From assembly GCA_023138875.1 (NCBI GenBank), contig JAGLOO010000015.1, forward strand, positions 145,923 to 209,922: DNA of 64,000 nucleotides, in the 5' to 3' direction. The notes below the pieces were generated by a model. That model ran no database searches, was not told the DNA's origin, and worked only from the letters and a program-made list of their open reading frames with translations. Shown piece by piece: positions 43,805 through 54,394 of the stretch. Origin of the DNA: Bacteroidales bacterium. Lineage in GTDB: Bacteria > Bacteroidota > Bacteroidia > Bacteroidales > GCA-2748055. Positions within the stretch are counted from its first letter, which is position 1; every line of letters starts with the position of its first letter. A program made the position numbers and the translations under genes.

Positions 43805-46228
43805 TTATTGTACAATTAGCTTGATCGTTTTCAGCTCCTTATCATTCAGGGACAGTCTGGCTAAATAGAATCCGGGTCCCATCTCATTCCCTTTGATCTC
43901 ATATGTATGACTTCCCGGATTTAATCTTTCCCGGTTGATCACATTTTGAACTTTTATGCCGGTCAGTGTATAGATGTCCAGTTGAACTTCAGAAACATCA
44001 TTCGTTGTAAAGCTTAATTGAAATCCCGATGAAGACGGATTTGGAAAGACAGACAGCTCAATATCTACCGGGATCTCCTCTATAGAATTCGGAGAATAGA
44101 AAAACCCAATGGCATCCAGCATGGGTTGAATCTCCGGGTTCGACATAAACAGATCCCATAAAAGCTGACTCCTGTAATTTTCAATCATCAGGATTATAGG
44201 CCCCTGGTCGATGGCGAGATAAGAGCTTGCATACCAGTTACGCTGTTGATTAAAAGCATCCACAAATCCCATCCATCCCCAGATTTTATCCCCAAGCTCC
44301 CGGTAAAAATGTTTCAGTGCAAGCATTGATTCACCGGGTGTGTAGGGGAAGGATGACAATGCAGCAGAGGGAGTAATGGTACCGTTGTCCCTGGAAGAAT
44401 TTGGCTCATGTGCCATGTATCCATCCGGATCATCACTGGCGGTCAGTCCCCAGCATTCGGCGCTGTACCCTGTAAATCCTTTAGGATTATCTGCACAATA
44501 GGCCTGTTGTACCAGGGAATGATTCCTGTTCTGATCAAAATAATTCGCATAATTGTCAGCCTTATCCCTGGGATCAAATCCCACAAAAGAGTAATGTGAG
44601 AAAAAGAGGGGGCCGCCAAAATCCGGACCCACGTAAAGGGTATGTCCATAAAAGCTTTTACCATTACGGTAGCTGGAATTAGCTGCCCATCCCGAGTTCC
44701 AGAGGCTGGCCGGTACACCGTGGGTGGGTGAAGCAATGGCAAGCAGGTATGTAATGGATGTCTCGTTCCATCCCGATACCTTCATATTCATTTTCCATTC
44801 GTAGTTTGGTGACCAGTGCCAGTATATGGAAGATGATCCATCCCGCCGGTACCAGTCCCATTCAATTCCTTCCCACAGTTCTGTTGCCAGTTGAACGATC
44901 TGTTGCTCTTCCGCGCTTTCACCATCGAAATATTTTCTGATCGTCAGGAGTCCCTGGGCGACATAAGCCGTCTCTACAATGTCACCCCCGTTGTCATACG
45001 TTGAAAAAGGGATGACCGTCCCCGTATTGCCGTTGATCCAGTGAGACCAGGCACCATGAAAGCGGTCTGCTGTAGAAAGGAAATTCAGGATCTTCAGGGT
45101 TCTTACCACCCCCTCCTCACGGGTAATATATCCCCTTTCTATCCCCACCGGTATGGTCATCATTCCAAAGCCGGAGCCTCCCGAGGCGACCGTGTTACCG
45201 GATGTATTTCTTTCACGGGTCATTCCGGAAGACGCATGGGCATGGTCCCAGAAATAGCGGAAGGTATATTCCTGTACCATCTCCATGAGCTCCTCATCGG
45301 TCATGCTATGCGTTGTGTCACTGGCTGCATCAGATGGACCTGAAGGTTCGGTTGCCTCATCCAGGGCTATCACCCTGTAGCTTGCTTCTACTGTATCTCC
45401 TAAGGTTTTCACCCAGTCTATATACAACCGCGTATTTTTATCTACCTGTGCCAGGGTTGTAAAATCCAGTTCACCATCGAGTAAACGTTCAATTTCATAA
45501 CCTGAAAGGAAAGTCTCCGGATTTAGGTCCCAGGACACTTCAATATGATATTCGTATGCTGTTGCTGCAACACCCTGGGGAACAGTTACCGGCGGATAGG
45601 TTCCATCTCCCTTGTTTACCCTTATGTTGTCTATCAGCAGTGTGTGTTCAACTCCATCACCTGTATTCTGGGAAAAACCGATGGTTTTAATTTTTGTGTA
45701 GTCAGTTCCATCCCCGGAGGTCAGATATAATGACATCGGTATGGTAATTCGCATCCAGATACCGGCAGGCAGGTCTTCTGACCAGTCTGATACAGGAAGA
45801 AAAATGCTCTTCTTATTGGTAACATCTTCCATAAATACATTGGGAAGATCTTCGCTGGTGATCCCTTCCACACTCTGCAACCAGAAAACCAGTGTATCCG
45901 TATCGCTGATATCCTTCTCTTTCCATTGATTTCCTGCAGCAATGGCTAACCAGTCTCCGCCTGTAACAGAACGCCATTTCAGCCTTAATGAATTGACTCC
46001 CTGTTGTGCGGGTATTACAGATTCTACGGGAAATTTGCGCAGGTCTGGTTCCAGCTTTCTTTCCAGTTCACTGGGAGGGGTCAACTCCATCCAGCTGTAA
46101 TCGTAATAGTCAGCATTGGGACTGTCCTGGAAATAGAGATAGGTCTGGGCCTGTAAAAACCCGGATCCGGTAAAAATCAAAGTGAAAAGTGTAACCGTAA
46201 ACAAAGTATGCCGTCTATTGAATTTCAT
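43805..46228 (-). CDS. PF10091 glucoamylase-family (GH144-like) enzyme with CBM, FnIII and T9SS domains
   Basis: An 807-residue secreted protein. Order of domains: signal peptide (to about residue 28), a carbohydrate-binding-like beta-sandwich (30-205), a fibronectin type III unit (about 215-305), the (alpha/alpha)6 catalytic domain (about 310-715), and a T9SS sorting domain (about 720-807; LSVFPNPSSSGFQLSF). The catalytic part starts YTFRYFWDHAHASSGMTRER and contains VASGGSGFGMM, HGAWSHWINGNTG, and ALSSFPYTPGESM. The only characterised activity I know for this family is GH144 endo-beta-1,2-glucanase, so beta-1,2-glucan is the likely substrate. Four bases separate it from bglX. Confidence 0.85.
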   Translation of the reverse strand: MKFNRRHTLFTVTLFTLIFTGSGFLQAQTYLYFQDSPNADYYDYSWMELTPPSELERKLEPDLRKFPVESVIPAQQGVNSLRLKWRSVTGGDWLAIAAGNQWKEKDISDTDTLVFWLQSVEGITSEDLPNVFMEDVTNKKSIFLPVSDWSEDLPAGIWMRITIPMSLYLTSGDGTDYTKIKTIGFSQNTGDGVEHTLLIDNIRVNKGDGTYPPVTVPQGVAATAYEYHIEVSWDLNPETFLSGYEIERLLDGELDFTTLAQVDKNTRLYIDWVKTLGDTVEASYRVIALDEATEPSGPSDAASDTTHSMTDEELMEMVQEYTFRYFWDHAHASSGMTRERNTSGNTVASGGSGFGMMTIPVGIERGYITREEGVVRTLKILNFLSTADRFHGAWSHWINGNTGTVIPFSTYDNGGDIVETAYVAQGLLTIRKYFDGESAEEQQIVQLATELWEGIEWDWYRRDGSSSIYWHWSPNYEWKMNMKVSGWNETSITYLLAIASPTHGVPASLWNSGWAANSSYRNGKSFYGHTLYVGPDFGGPLFFSHYSFVGFDPRDKADNYANYFDQNRNHSLVQQAYCADNPKGFTGYSAECWGLTASDDPDGYMAHEPNSSRDNGTITPSAALSSFPYTPGESMLALKHFYRELGDKIWGWMGFVDAFNQQRNWYASSYLAIDQGPIILMIENYRSQLLWDLFMSNPEIQPMLDAIGFFYSPNSIEEIPVDIELSVFPNPSSSGFQLSFTTNDVSEVQLDIYTLTGIKVQNVINRERLNPGSHTYEIKGNEMGPGFYLARLSLNDKELKTIKLIVQ

Positions 46229-46232
46229 ACAT

Positions 46233-48479
46233 TTAATTTTTTAATGTAAACCCTGCTTCTTTGAGATTTTCTGAATCGGGGCCAATGAATACCTTAAAAT
46301 CACCGGGTTCTGCTATATATTCAAGATCTCCACCGACAAATTTCAAATCTTCCCGGGTGAGGCTGAAATGCAGTTTGTGTTCTTCACCCCTGGGCACAGA
46401 GATTTTCTTGAAGGCTCTTAATTCCTTTACCGGCCGGGTCAGGCTTCCGACCATGTCCCGTACATAGAGTTGAACAACCTCTTCCCCATCATAGTCTCCT
46501 GTGTTTTTGACAGAAATTGAAACTTCAAGGGTATCATTCATTCCAATAATCGCATCGCTTAGCCGGACTTCACCATACTCAAATATGGTATAGCTTAATC
46601 CGTATCCAAACGGGTAGAGGGGATTGTTGGACACATCAAGGTATTTGCTGGTGTACTTATTGGATGGATCATCAGGCCGGCCCGTAGATTTAGAATTATA
46701 ATAGACAGGGATCTGTCCTGTGTTTTCCGGAATGCTCATTACCAGTTTCCCTGAAGGATTACAGGCCCCGGATAAAACATCAGCAAGGGCATCACCGGCA
46801 CGGGTACCCAGGTGCCAGGCGTATAATATGGCTGAGGCTTTTTCATTCAAAACAGGAAACGTTAAAGGACGCTCTGCCATGATGACTACAATTACCGGCG
46901 TACCGGTTTCAATCAGCGCAAGTGCCAGCTCTTCCTGGATCCCTGGAATATCTATATTAGATCGGCTGGCCGCTTCGCCGCTGTGTTCCTGGTTTTCACC
47001 GATGGCAAGAATTACTACATCAGATGTTTTTGCAAGATGCAGTGCTCTGGAAAATCCGGACCTCTCTTCAGCGTAGAAATCGCATCCCCTTGCATAACTT
47101 ATTTCAGTGCTGGTATATTTCTTTTGTAATCCTTCCAGGAGTGTCACTACCCGGGTATGGTCGCCAGCAGCATGCCAGCTTCCAAGCATATCCAGCTGAT
47201 TATCGGCCAGGGGGCCTATTAAAGCTATTTTTTTGGGAGCAGTCAGCGGCAGAATTTTTCTACCGTTTTCGGCTTCATTTTTAAGCAGAACAACCGATTC
47301 AAGGGCCGATTGCAAGGCATGATCCATCAATTCCTCAGAAAAAACAATCTCCGCTTCCCGGCTTTCATCAAAATACCTGTATGGATCATCGAAAAGGCCC
47401 AGCTGGAATTTCACCCGCAGAACCCTTTTTACTGCAGCATTAATATCATCCATGCTTACTTTTCCTTCTTCCAGTGAAAGAGCCGGGAAATCGACAAAAA
47501 TGGCCGATTGCATATCCATATCAATTCCGGCTGTAAGGGCCAGTTCACCGGCATGCTGTTTATCTTCAGCCACGCCATGATCCCTTAACTGATCTATACC
47601 ATCGTAATCAGACACTACAAATCCTTCAAAGCCCCACTCATCCCGCAGGATATCAGTCATCAGGTACTTGCTTGCGGTAGCCGGTACGCCAAACAGGTCA
47701 TTAAAGGAAGCCATTGCTGTCACGGCTCCGGCTTCAATGCCTTTTTGATAAGGAAGAAGATAGTCCTGCCGGAGGGAAATCTCAGACATTTCAACGGTAT
47801 TATAATCACGGCCGGCAACAGGCGCTCCATAGGCCGCAAAATGCTTTATGCAGGCTGCGATCGTATATGGATCTGACAAATCCCTGCCCTGGAAACCATG
47901 CACCCGGACTTCTGAAATGCAGGCACCTAAATAGGTATCCTCTCCATTTCCTTCAGATACCCGGCCCCATCTCGGGTCCCTGGAAATGTCCACCATCGGG
48001 GCAAATGTCCAGTTCAATCCTGAAGCAGCTGCCTCTTTGGCCGCAAGTTTTGCCGACTTTTTCATTAAACCGAGATTCCAGGAGCAGGCCTCAGCCAAAG
48101 GGATGGGGAAAATGGTCTTATGGCCGTGAATCACATCATAACCAAACATCAGGGGGATCCCTAACCTCGTTTCTTCAACCGCAATTCTTTGCAATTTTTT
48201 ATTGTAGGCCACCGTATGGGCATTAAAGATATTTCCACATTTTCCTGAACGGATATCATCCATGTAATCCGGCCTTATTGTTGGTCCTGTCACATCCCAG
48301 TCACTTGTATACAGTGTAAGTTGTCCGAGTTTTTCATCAAGAGTCATTAATAAGAGGACAGAATCCACTTTTCGATCAAGTTGCATGTCTGTCTGCCGGT
48401 CACCATTCTCTGTCACACACCCTGATAAAAGGAGCACTGTCACAATGGTCGCGGATACAATATGGATCGGTTTCTTCAT
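46233..48479 (-). CDS. bglX: Glycoside hydrolase family 3 beta-glucosidase
   Basis: A 748-residue periplasmic, lipid-anchored enzyme (signal MKKPIHIVSATIVTVLLLSGC). The N-terminal barrel shows FGYDVIHGHKTIFPIPLAEACSWN, VDISRDPRWGRVSEGNGEDTYL, KHFAAYG and the nucleophile-bearing GFVVSDYDGIDQL. The second domain (about residues 400-610) has IALIGPLADNQLDMLGSW and the C-terminal FnIII-like domain ends the protein (about 650-748). BglX-type enzymes release glucose from the ends of short beta-glucans; here the partners suggest sophoro-oligosaccharides as substrate. Confidence 0.92.
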   Translation of the reverse strand: MKKPIHIVSATIVTVLLLSGCVTENGDRQTDMQLDRKVDSVLLLMTLDEKLGQLTLYTSDWDVTGPTIRPDYMDDIRSGKCGNIFNAHTVAYNKKLQRIAVEETRLGIPLMFGYDVIHGHKTIFPIPLAEACSWNLGLMKKSAKLAAKEAAASGLNWTFAPMVDISRDPRWGRVSEGNGEDTYLGACISEVRVHGFQGRDLSDPYTIAACIKHFAAYGAPVAGRDYNTVEMSEISLRQDYLLPYQKGIEAGAVTAMASFNDLFGVPATASKYLMTDILRDEWGFEGFVVSDYDGIDQLRDHGVAEDKQHAGELALTAGIDMDMQSAIFVDFPALSLEEGKVSMDDINAAVKRVLRVKFQLGLFDDPYRYFDESREAEIVFSEELMDHALQSALESVVLLKNEAENGRKILPLTAPKKIALIGPLADNQLDMLGSWHAAGDHTRVVTLLEGLQKKYTSTEISYARGCDFYAEERSGFSRALHLAKTSDVVILAIGENQEHSGEAASRSNIDIPGIQEELALALIETGTPVIVVIMAERPLTFPVLNEKASAILYAWHLGTRAGDALADVLSGACNPSGKLVMSIPENTGQIPVYYNSKSTGRPDDPSNKYTSKYLDVSNNPLYPFGYGLSYTIFEYGEVRLSDAIIGMNDTLEVSISVKNTGDYDGEEVVQLYVRDMVGSLTRPVKELRAFKKISVPRGEEHKLHFSLTREDLKFVGGDLEYIAEPGDFKVFIGPDSENLKEAGFTLKN

Positions 48480-48509
48480 TCTTTCACATCAGATTAGGCA
48501 CATCATTTA

Positions 48510-49886
48510 TTATTGTACATCTGCCTGGTAACTAAATCCTAATTTTCTCAATCCTTCCTGAACCTCCTGGTTCTTCATAAATAATTTCCAGAGCAATCCA
48601 CTTCTGTGATTTTCAATCATTACCACAATGGGACCCTGATCAATGGCCAGATACCTTTGTGGGAACCAGTCATATTCAAGGCTGAAAGCATCATAGAAGC
48701 CATAGGGTCCAAGAAGTCTTGTTCCAAGTGAATCATAAAAGAACCGGGCAGCCCTCAGGGATTCATCCGGTGTATAAGGGAAAGAAGAGAGTGCTGCGGT
48801 TGGAGAAATTACTCCAAGATCACTCGCAGGACTATGGGCTGAATATCCTTTCACAGAATAACTGGCAGAGAGCCCCCAGCAATTCTCTCCATAGCCTTTA
48901 TAGTTGTTCGGATTTTCCACACAGTGTAGATAATCGATAAGTACATGATTTACATTATGTTGCCAGTAATCCGAATAGGCATCCTTTAACTTTCTGGGAT
49001 CCAGCCCCAGATAAGAGTAATGAGACCAGAAAAGCGGGCCACCGTATTCGGTGTGGCCATTATGGTTCATATCCAGAAGCAGGTCATATCGATAGTTTTC
49101 CCCTCTAATCTTTCCATCACGGGCCCAGCCCTGGTGGTATGCTTTTTCAGATATGGAGTGTGTTTTCGATGAGGCTCCCAGGACGTAAGTGATCAAACAC
49201 TCGTTGTAGCCCCTGATGTGGTGATTCATTTCCCACCCGTATTCGGGCGACCAGTGCCAGTAAAGCACCGCTTCTCCTCCTTTTTGGTACCAGTCCCATT
49301 CAACACCGTCACAAAGAGCTGTTATACGCTTTTGCAATTCAGCTTCTACAACATCCACCGGATCGAGGTACTGCCGGATTGTTAGCAATCCCGAAATAAG
49401 GTATGCCGTTTCCACCAGGTCTCCTCCATTGTCTTTAAGGCTGAATGGTTTTACCTTTCCGGTTTCACCGTTGAGCCAATGGGGCCATGCTCCATGAAAG
49501 CGATCACAGTCTTCCAGGTATCCAATGATCTTTGTGAACCGTTGAATTCCCTGTTCCCTGGATATAAATCCCCGCTCCATGCCCACAACGATAGCCATTA
49601 AGCCGAAACCGGACCCACCTGAAGTGACAATATTCTCATCGTTCTGAGGATAGACTCCATCTACATGAAACCGCTCCCTTGCCATCCCGGAAACCGGTTC
49701 AGCACCATCCCAGAAATAACGAAAAGTTGTCAGCTGGATGGTATCCAGTAATTGCTCGTCGGTTAAAGGGTGAGATTCCCCGGGCTCAGATTTATCGGCG
49801 GCTGTTCTGTTGCAGGAAATAAATGTAACAATTGTCAGCATGACGATTATCCCGGGAGTGATACTTATATATTTGAAACTTTCCAT
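48510..49886 (-). CDS. PF10091 glucoamylase-family (GH144-like) lipoprotein
   Basis: A 458-residue lipoprotein. ATG at 49886 is preferred over the upstream in-frame start at 49913 because it leads directly to the signal MESFKYISITPGIIVMLTIV with lipobox TFISC, and lies 20 bases after the susD stop. The catalytic domain (about residues 45-455) matches the second half of the larger enzyme at 43805-46228: FRYFWDGAEPVSGMARER, VTSGGSGFGLMAIVVGMERG, HGAWPHWLNGETGKV, ALSSFPYTPDESL and the ending AIDQGPIVVMIENHRSGLLW. It lacks CBM, FnIII and T9SS parts, so it acts at the outer or inner membrane, not released. Paired use of surface and anchored enzymes is typical in such loci. Confidence 0.87.
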   Translation of the reverse strand: MESFKYISITPGIIVMLTIVTFISCNRTAADKSEPGESHPLTDEQLLDTIQLTTFRYFWDGAEPVSGMARERFHVDGVYPQNDENIVTSGGSGFGLMAIVVGMERGFISREQGIQRFTKIIGYLEDCDRFHGAWPHWLNGETGKVKPFSLKDNGGDLVETAYLISGLLTIRQYLDPVDVVEAELQKRITALCDGVEWDWYQKGGEAVLYWHWSPEYGWEMNHHIRGYNECLITYVLGASSKTHSISEKAYHQGWARDGKIRGENYRYDLLLDMNHNGHTEYGGPLFWSHYSYLGLDPRKLKDAYSDYWQHNVNHVLIDYLHCVENPNNYKGYGENCWGLSASYSVKGYSAHSPASDLGVISPTAALSSFPYTPDESLRAARFFYDSLGTRLLGPYGFYDAFSLEYDWFPQRYLAIDQGPIVVMIENHRSGLLWKLFMKNQEVQEGLRKLGFSYQADVQ

Positions 49887-49906
49887 GGAAGAATATTCAT
49901 AATTAA

Positions 49907-51337
49907 TTACCAACCCGGATTCTGTTCCAGGTTGCCGCCACTCAAATCGACTTCCGATTGAGGAATGGGATACAATTCATGTTTTCCGGTCTGAAATCCA
50001 TATTTTGCCAGTACCGTGGCAGCCTGTCCGGTCCGTAGCAGGTCCCAGTATCTGTCCTGTTCCCCGGCCAGTTCCAGTCGGCGTTCTTCCCAGACATCTT
50101 CAATACCCGGATTACTTACAGGAGAAAGGTTAGCACGGGTCCGTACCCTGTTCAGGGGAGTTGCTGCATCTCCACCGGTGTGAATTGCTGCTTCAGCATT
50201 GATTAACAAGATATCTGCAAAGCGCAGAATTCTTATGTTTTGATCGCTACCATAGGGTCCGGTCACCCTGTCAATCCTGGAAGGAACATAGGCTTTCCCA
50301 TTGTAGCGGGGGATGTCAACTCCCTCCATCACATCAACACCTCCAATGATGTCTCCATCTTCCGTAACATCTCCTCTAAAAAGAATAGTTACTTTTTTTC
50401 TGATGGTATCACCTGCTGCATCAAATGCATCGGCCAACTCATCCGTGGGCACAAACCAGCCCCAGCCAAACTGCCCTCTGACAGCCTGCACTTCGGCGAA
50501 CTGGCTGTTTGAAAGATCTCCCTCACCCGGAACCTGTGTGGCTACAATCTCAAATAAGGATTCCTGACAGAATTCCTGCTCAGGCCTGAATAACTGGTAG
50601 AAATCGGAATAGAGGTCGAACGGACCGTTGTTTATGATATCATCCGATACTGTTTTACATTCCGGCCAGTCCTCACGGTACATCAGCACTTTGGCCAGTA
50701 AACCCTTCGCGGCCCACTTTGTAGTGCGCCCTAATTCATTGGATGGAACCGTTTCCGGCAGGTCAGGTATGGCTGCTCTCAAATCTGATTCAATGAAACC
50801 CCAGGTCTCCTCAAGGGGGGTCCTGACCAATCCTTCCGGTCCGGCCGGCACCTCTTTAATCAGGGGAACGCCTCCATAGGCCCTGACCAGGTAATAATAG
50901 TGGAAGGCACGCATGAATGTGGCTTCAGCTATCATTCTGTTTTTCACCCCTTCATTCATTTCAATACCAGGTATATTGGTGATCACCTGGTTTGAAAGAT
51001 TGATCCCTTCATAACGGCCGGTCCAAAAATCTTTAATCTGGGCCTGTGTCTTGGTATGCTGAAAATTCACATAATCATTGGCCCAGGATCCATCACCCGG
51101 ACTGCTTCCTTTAAGTATTTCATCGGAAGGAAGTGATCCAAGTATGAGATAATTAAATGCTGAGATATTCCAGAATCTCAAATAGCCATACATTGCATTT
51201 ACAGCCTGCCGGGCATCGTCCTGGGAATTAAAGAATTCAGTCTGAGGAATTTCTCCTTCTGGTGGGAATTCCAGGTAATCCTGACAGGAAACCAGCAATC
51301 CCAGAATAATTAATGGTATAACTATATGTTTTTTCAT
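49907..51337 (-). CDS. SusD/RagB family outer-membrane glycan-binding lipoprotein
   Basis: A 476-residue lipoprotein. The start at 51337 is preferred because it opens the signal MKKHIVIPLIILGLLVSC (Cys18); the in-frame ATG at 51364 adds nine residues. SusD marks are the N-terminal DYLEFPPEGEIPQTEFFNSQDDARQAVNAMYGY, the tetratricopeptide-like helices (MIAEATFMRAFHYYYLVRAYGGVPLI), the RFADILLINAEAAI motif and the C-terminal ERRLELAGEQDRYWDLLRTG. It binds the glycan at the cell surface and closes over the SusC barrel. It lies 30 bases from susC. Confidence 0.95.
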   Translation of the reverse strand: MKKHIVIPLIILGLLVSCQDYLEFPPEGEIPQTEFFNSQDDARQAVNAMYGYLRFWNISAFNYLILGSLPSDEILKGSSPGDGSWANDYVNFQHTKTQAQIKDFWTGRYEGINLSNQVITNIPGIEMNEGVKNRMIAEATFMRAFHYYYLVRAYGGVPLIKEVPAGPEGLVRTPLEETWGFIESDLRAAIPDLPETVPSNELGRTTKWAAKGLLAKVLMYREDWPECKTVSDDIINNGPFDLYSDFYQLFRPEQEFCQESLFEIVATQVPGEGDLSNSQFAEVQAVRGQFGWGWFVPTDELADAFDAAGDTIRKKVTILFRGDVTEDGDIIGGVDVMEGVDIPRYNGKAYVPSRIDRVTGPYGSDQNIRILRFADILLINAEAAIHTGGDAATPLNRVRTRANLSPVSNPGIEDVWEERRLELAGEQDRYWDLLRTGQAATVLAKYGFQTGKHELYPIPQSEVDLSGGNLEQNPGW

Positions 51338-51367
51338 GGCTCTATATCTTTTAAGATGGTTCATTGA

Positions 51368-54300
51368 TTAGAAATTAAGGGTTAGCCCGAAAGAGGTGAT
51401 CCGGGAAAGTGGATATACTCCATAATCCATACCGGCTGTAGATGGTTCTCCTCCAGGAATTTCAGGTGAAAAACCGTTGTATGAGAACGTTGTAAATGGA
51501 TTCTGTGCACTCACATATATCCTGATGGATTCACTTGAAATGCGATCCGTAAACCTTTTTGGGAGGGTATAACCTAACTGGATATTCCGAATGCGGAAAT
51601 AGGCGCCGGATTCCACGAAGAAGGTATTGGGATAGGCATTCTTTCCTCCGGCCACATCAGCAGATGGATATGTATCGCCTGTGCCTTCTCCTTGCCACCT
51701 GTTCCCGGCAAAATCCGCATCATAATTTTCATTGCCATAGCGACCTATTCTTTTGGCATTATAAATTTTATTACCGCTTACCCCATGCATCTCTATTGAA
51801 AAATCGAACGAGCCATAGTTAATACCAAGATTAAAGGCATACAATATCTTTGGTGTATAGCTGCCATAGGGAATCCTATCAGCAGCATCAATAAAACCGT
51901 CACCGTTTTGATCCACATAGCGGAAATCGCCGGGTACGGCATCGGGCATGACCGGGTTCCCTTCGTCATTGGTATAATTGTTTACTTCATCAAAATTCTG
52001 GAAAATGCCGTCTACCTCCAGAACATAGAATTCACCAATGGGATGGCCCTCCTGGGTATAGGTTGCCAGTGCGCCGTTAAAAGCATCGGCATCATAGAAT
52101 GGAAGTGTGCCGGGCTCGAGCCTGAAGACTTCATTGTGGTTGAATGAAAAGTTACCACCAACATTATATGAAAACCTTTCGTTTACGCTGTTGTTCCAAT
52201 TCAGTGTAAGTTCAACGCCGGTGTTCAGGATATCCGCATTGTTATCGAGGTAACTGCTGCCGGAGGTCCCTGCAGTTCCGATGAGAGGAACCGGGAAAAT
52301 TGCAGATTTTGTCATCCTGCGATAAAAGCCAAAATCCAGGTTCAGGTGATAGTCCATCATCACCGCCTCAATGCCTGCATCATACTCTTCAACAATTTCC
52401 CAGCGTAAAAGCGGTTCAACAAGGGAAGTGATGGATGCCCCCTGATGAACACCGGAACTGCCATATGGTCCGTATACAACGGAATACCCTCCCCAGTTAT
52501 TGACGGTGACAGTATATGCATTTTGCGGGACCTGGTTATTCCCCAGGACCCCCCAGCTTGCTTTTACTTTCAGGAAATCGATAAATCCCATATTCTCCAG
52601 GAAATTCTCCTCGGATACTACCCATCCAAGGCCCAACGACGGGAAGTTCCCCCAGCGTTCCTCTTCTGGGAAGGTTGAAGAACCGTCACGCCGTAAAGTT
52701 GCAGTGAGCAGATAGCGGTCCTTATAAGAATAAAATAGCCGGCCAAAATAGGAATTGCTTCGAATCAATGATCCCCAGTCACCTGCGCTCAGATCCTCAA
52801 TGGATCCGTTACTCAAATAGAGGGTGGACTCTGTAAAGTACGGAACACGGCTGGTGGATGCGGATAAACCCTGATTTTTAAACTGTACAAATGATAGTCC
52901 GGCCATCAGGTTCAGGCGATGATCACCCAAAACCTTATTGTAAGTGACTGTATTGTCAAAAGTGTAGTTAAACTGTTGCGAATTGGATTTCGAGAGATGA
53001 GAAAGGGTGTCATTCTGAGTAACCGAAACCCAGTATTCGGGTGTATATCCCCTGTTCTGGGAATAATTACCGTCAAGGGTAAATGAACTTCTTACAGAAA
53101 GGTTCTCTACGGGTTCAATTTCCGCATAGACATTTGCCAGTGTGTTTAAACTCTGTGTTACATTGTTATGGTATTCGATGGTAGCTGCAGGATTTGCGAA
53201 ATTTCCAAAACCAAGAATAACCGGATCCGTATAAGTATCCTCATCGATCTTAGGTTTGAATGCAGGCGGTGCAATAAAGGCCTGACCAAGCACATTTGCT
53301 GCATTGTTGGATTTCCAACCGCTAACAGTAATTCCATAACCTGCTTTAAGAAATTTATTTACAGTGATGTCTGAAGTCCCTCGCAGGTTAACTCGGGTAT
53401 AATCATTGTTTTTTACAAGACCTTCCTGGCTGGTGATCCCAATACCGTAGTAGTAGGTAGCATTCTCATTACCTCCTGTAATTCCTATATTATGATTCTG
53501 GATCCTGGCCGGGTTGAGGATTTCTTCAAACCAGTTGGTATTATCAGGATAGGCGTTGGGATCAAAAGGGGTGGAGGCGGTACCCCTGTCTTCACCCACA
53601 GCAATTTTTTCATTAACCAGAGCAATGTACTGGTCCTTATTTGCCAGGTCAAGAAGGTTTGATATCTGCTGGATACCTACATACCCGGAATAGTTGAATT
53701 TGGGGCTCTGGTATTTTCCGCTTTTAGTGGTGATGATAATGACCCCGTTTGCAGCCCGGACACCATATATGGCAGCTGATGAAGCATCTTTAAGAACAGT
53801 GATGGACTCAATCTGCTGAGGAGACAGGAAACTGATATCATTTACGAATACATCATCCACTACGTACAAAGGACTGGCATCTGAGCGGACAGTGCCAAGG
53901 CCCCTGATGCGAATAGTGGGCGCACTACCCGGGGCTCCATTATTGGATACCTGGACTCCTGCTATTTTACCCTGCAAAGCCTGTCCGATATTGGGAACGG
54001 GTTGTTTGGTGATCTCATCCGCTTTAATAACCGCAATTGTCCCGGTAACATCTTTCACTGCTGCGGTCCCATATCCGATAACCACCACCTCATCCATGTC
54101 ATATGCTGTTTCAATGAGCCGGACATCGAGGATGGTCTGGCCTGACACTTCAATTTCCTCGGTTCTATAACCTATGAAACTGTATACAAGAACTGCGTCA
54201 GTAAAAGCGTTGACCTGGTATACTCCCTCCAGGTCAGTGATTGTCCCCTGCTGGGTTCCTTTAACCAAAACTGTCACTCCCGGGATCCCTGCATCATTCA

Positions 54301-54394
54301 TGTCTGTCACCCGTCCTTTTACTTCCATTGTTTGTTGTGCCACGGCCAACATGACAGGAAGGGTGAAGAATGTTAGCAAAAACAGTTTTTTCAT
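51368..54394 (-). CDS. SusC/RagA family TonB-dependent outer-membrane transporter
   Basis: A 1008-residue outer-membrane protein. Signal peptide MKKLFLLTFFTLPVMLAVAQ, then a CarboxypepD_reg-like domain (about residues 25-105, VKGRVTDMNDAGIPGVTVLV), the TonB-box region MDEVVVIGYGTAAVKDVTGT, the plug (about 115-225, with GQALQGKIAGVQVSNNGAPG and DVFVNDISFLSPQQIESITV), and a 22-strand barrel ending in ISSFGLTLNF-like ITSFGLTLNF. It imports the oligosaccharide, driven by TonB, together with the SusD protein. Divergent from the regulator gene at 54645. Confidence 0.95.
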   Translation of the reverse strand: MKKLFLLTFFTLPVMLAVAQQTMEVKGRVTDMNDAGIPGVTVLVKGTQQGTITDLEGVYQVNAFTDAVLVYSFIGYRTEEIEVSGQTILDVRLIETAYDMDEVVVIGYGTAAVKDVTGTIAVIKADEITKQPVPNIGQALQGKIAGVQVSNNGAPGSAPTIRIRGLGTVRSDASPLYVVDDVFVNDISFLSPQQIESITVLKDASSAAIYGVRAANGVIIITTKSGKYQSPKFNYSGYVGIQQISNLLDLANKDQYIALVNEKIAVGEDRGTASTPFDPNAYPDNTNWFEEILNPARIQNHNIGITGGNENATYYYGIGITSQEGLVKNNDYTRVNLRGTSDITVNKFLKAGYGITVSGWKSNNAANVLGQAFIAPPAFKPKIDEDTYTDPVILGFGNFANPAATIEYHNNVTQSLNTLANVYAEIEPVENLSVRSSFTLDGNYSQNRGYTPEYWVSVTQNDTLSHLSKSNSQQFNYTFDNTVTYNKVLGDHRLNLMAGLSFVQFKNQGLSASTSRVPYFTESTLYLSNGSIEDLSAGDWGSLIRSNSYFGRLFYSYKDRYLLTATLRRDGSSTFPEEERWGNFPSLGLGWVVSEENFLENMGFIDFLKVKASWGVLGNNQVPQNAYTVTVNNWGGYSVVYGPYGSSGVHQGASITSLVEPLLRWEIVEEYDAGIEAVMMDYHLNLDFGFYRRMTKSAIFPVPLIGTAGTSGSSYLDNNADILNTGVELTLNWNNSVNERFSYNVGGNFSFNHNEVFRLEPGTLPFYDADAFNGALATYTQEGHPIGEFYVLEVDGIFQNFDEVNNYTNDEGNPVMPDAVPGDFRYVDQNGDGFIDAADRIPYGSYTPKILYAFNLGINYGSFDFSIEMHGVSGNKIYNAKRIGRYGNENYDADFAGNRWQGEGTGDTYPSADVAGGKNAYPNTFFVESGAYFRIRNIQLGYTLPKRFTDRISSESIRIYVSAQNPFTTFSYNGFSPEIPGGEPSTAGMDYGVYPLSRITSFGLTLNF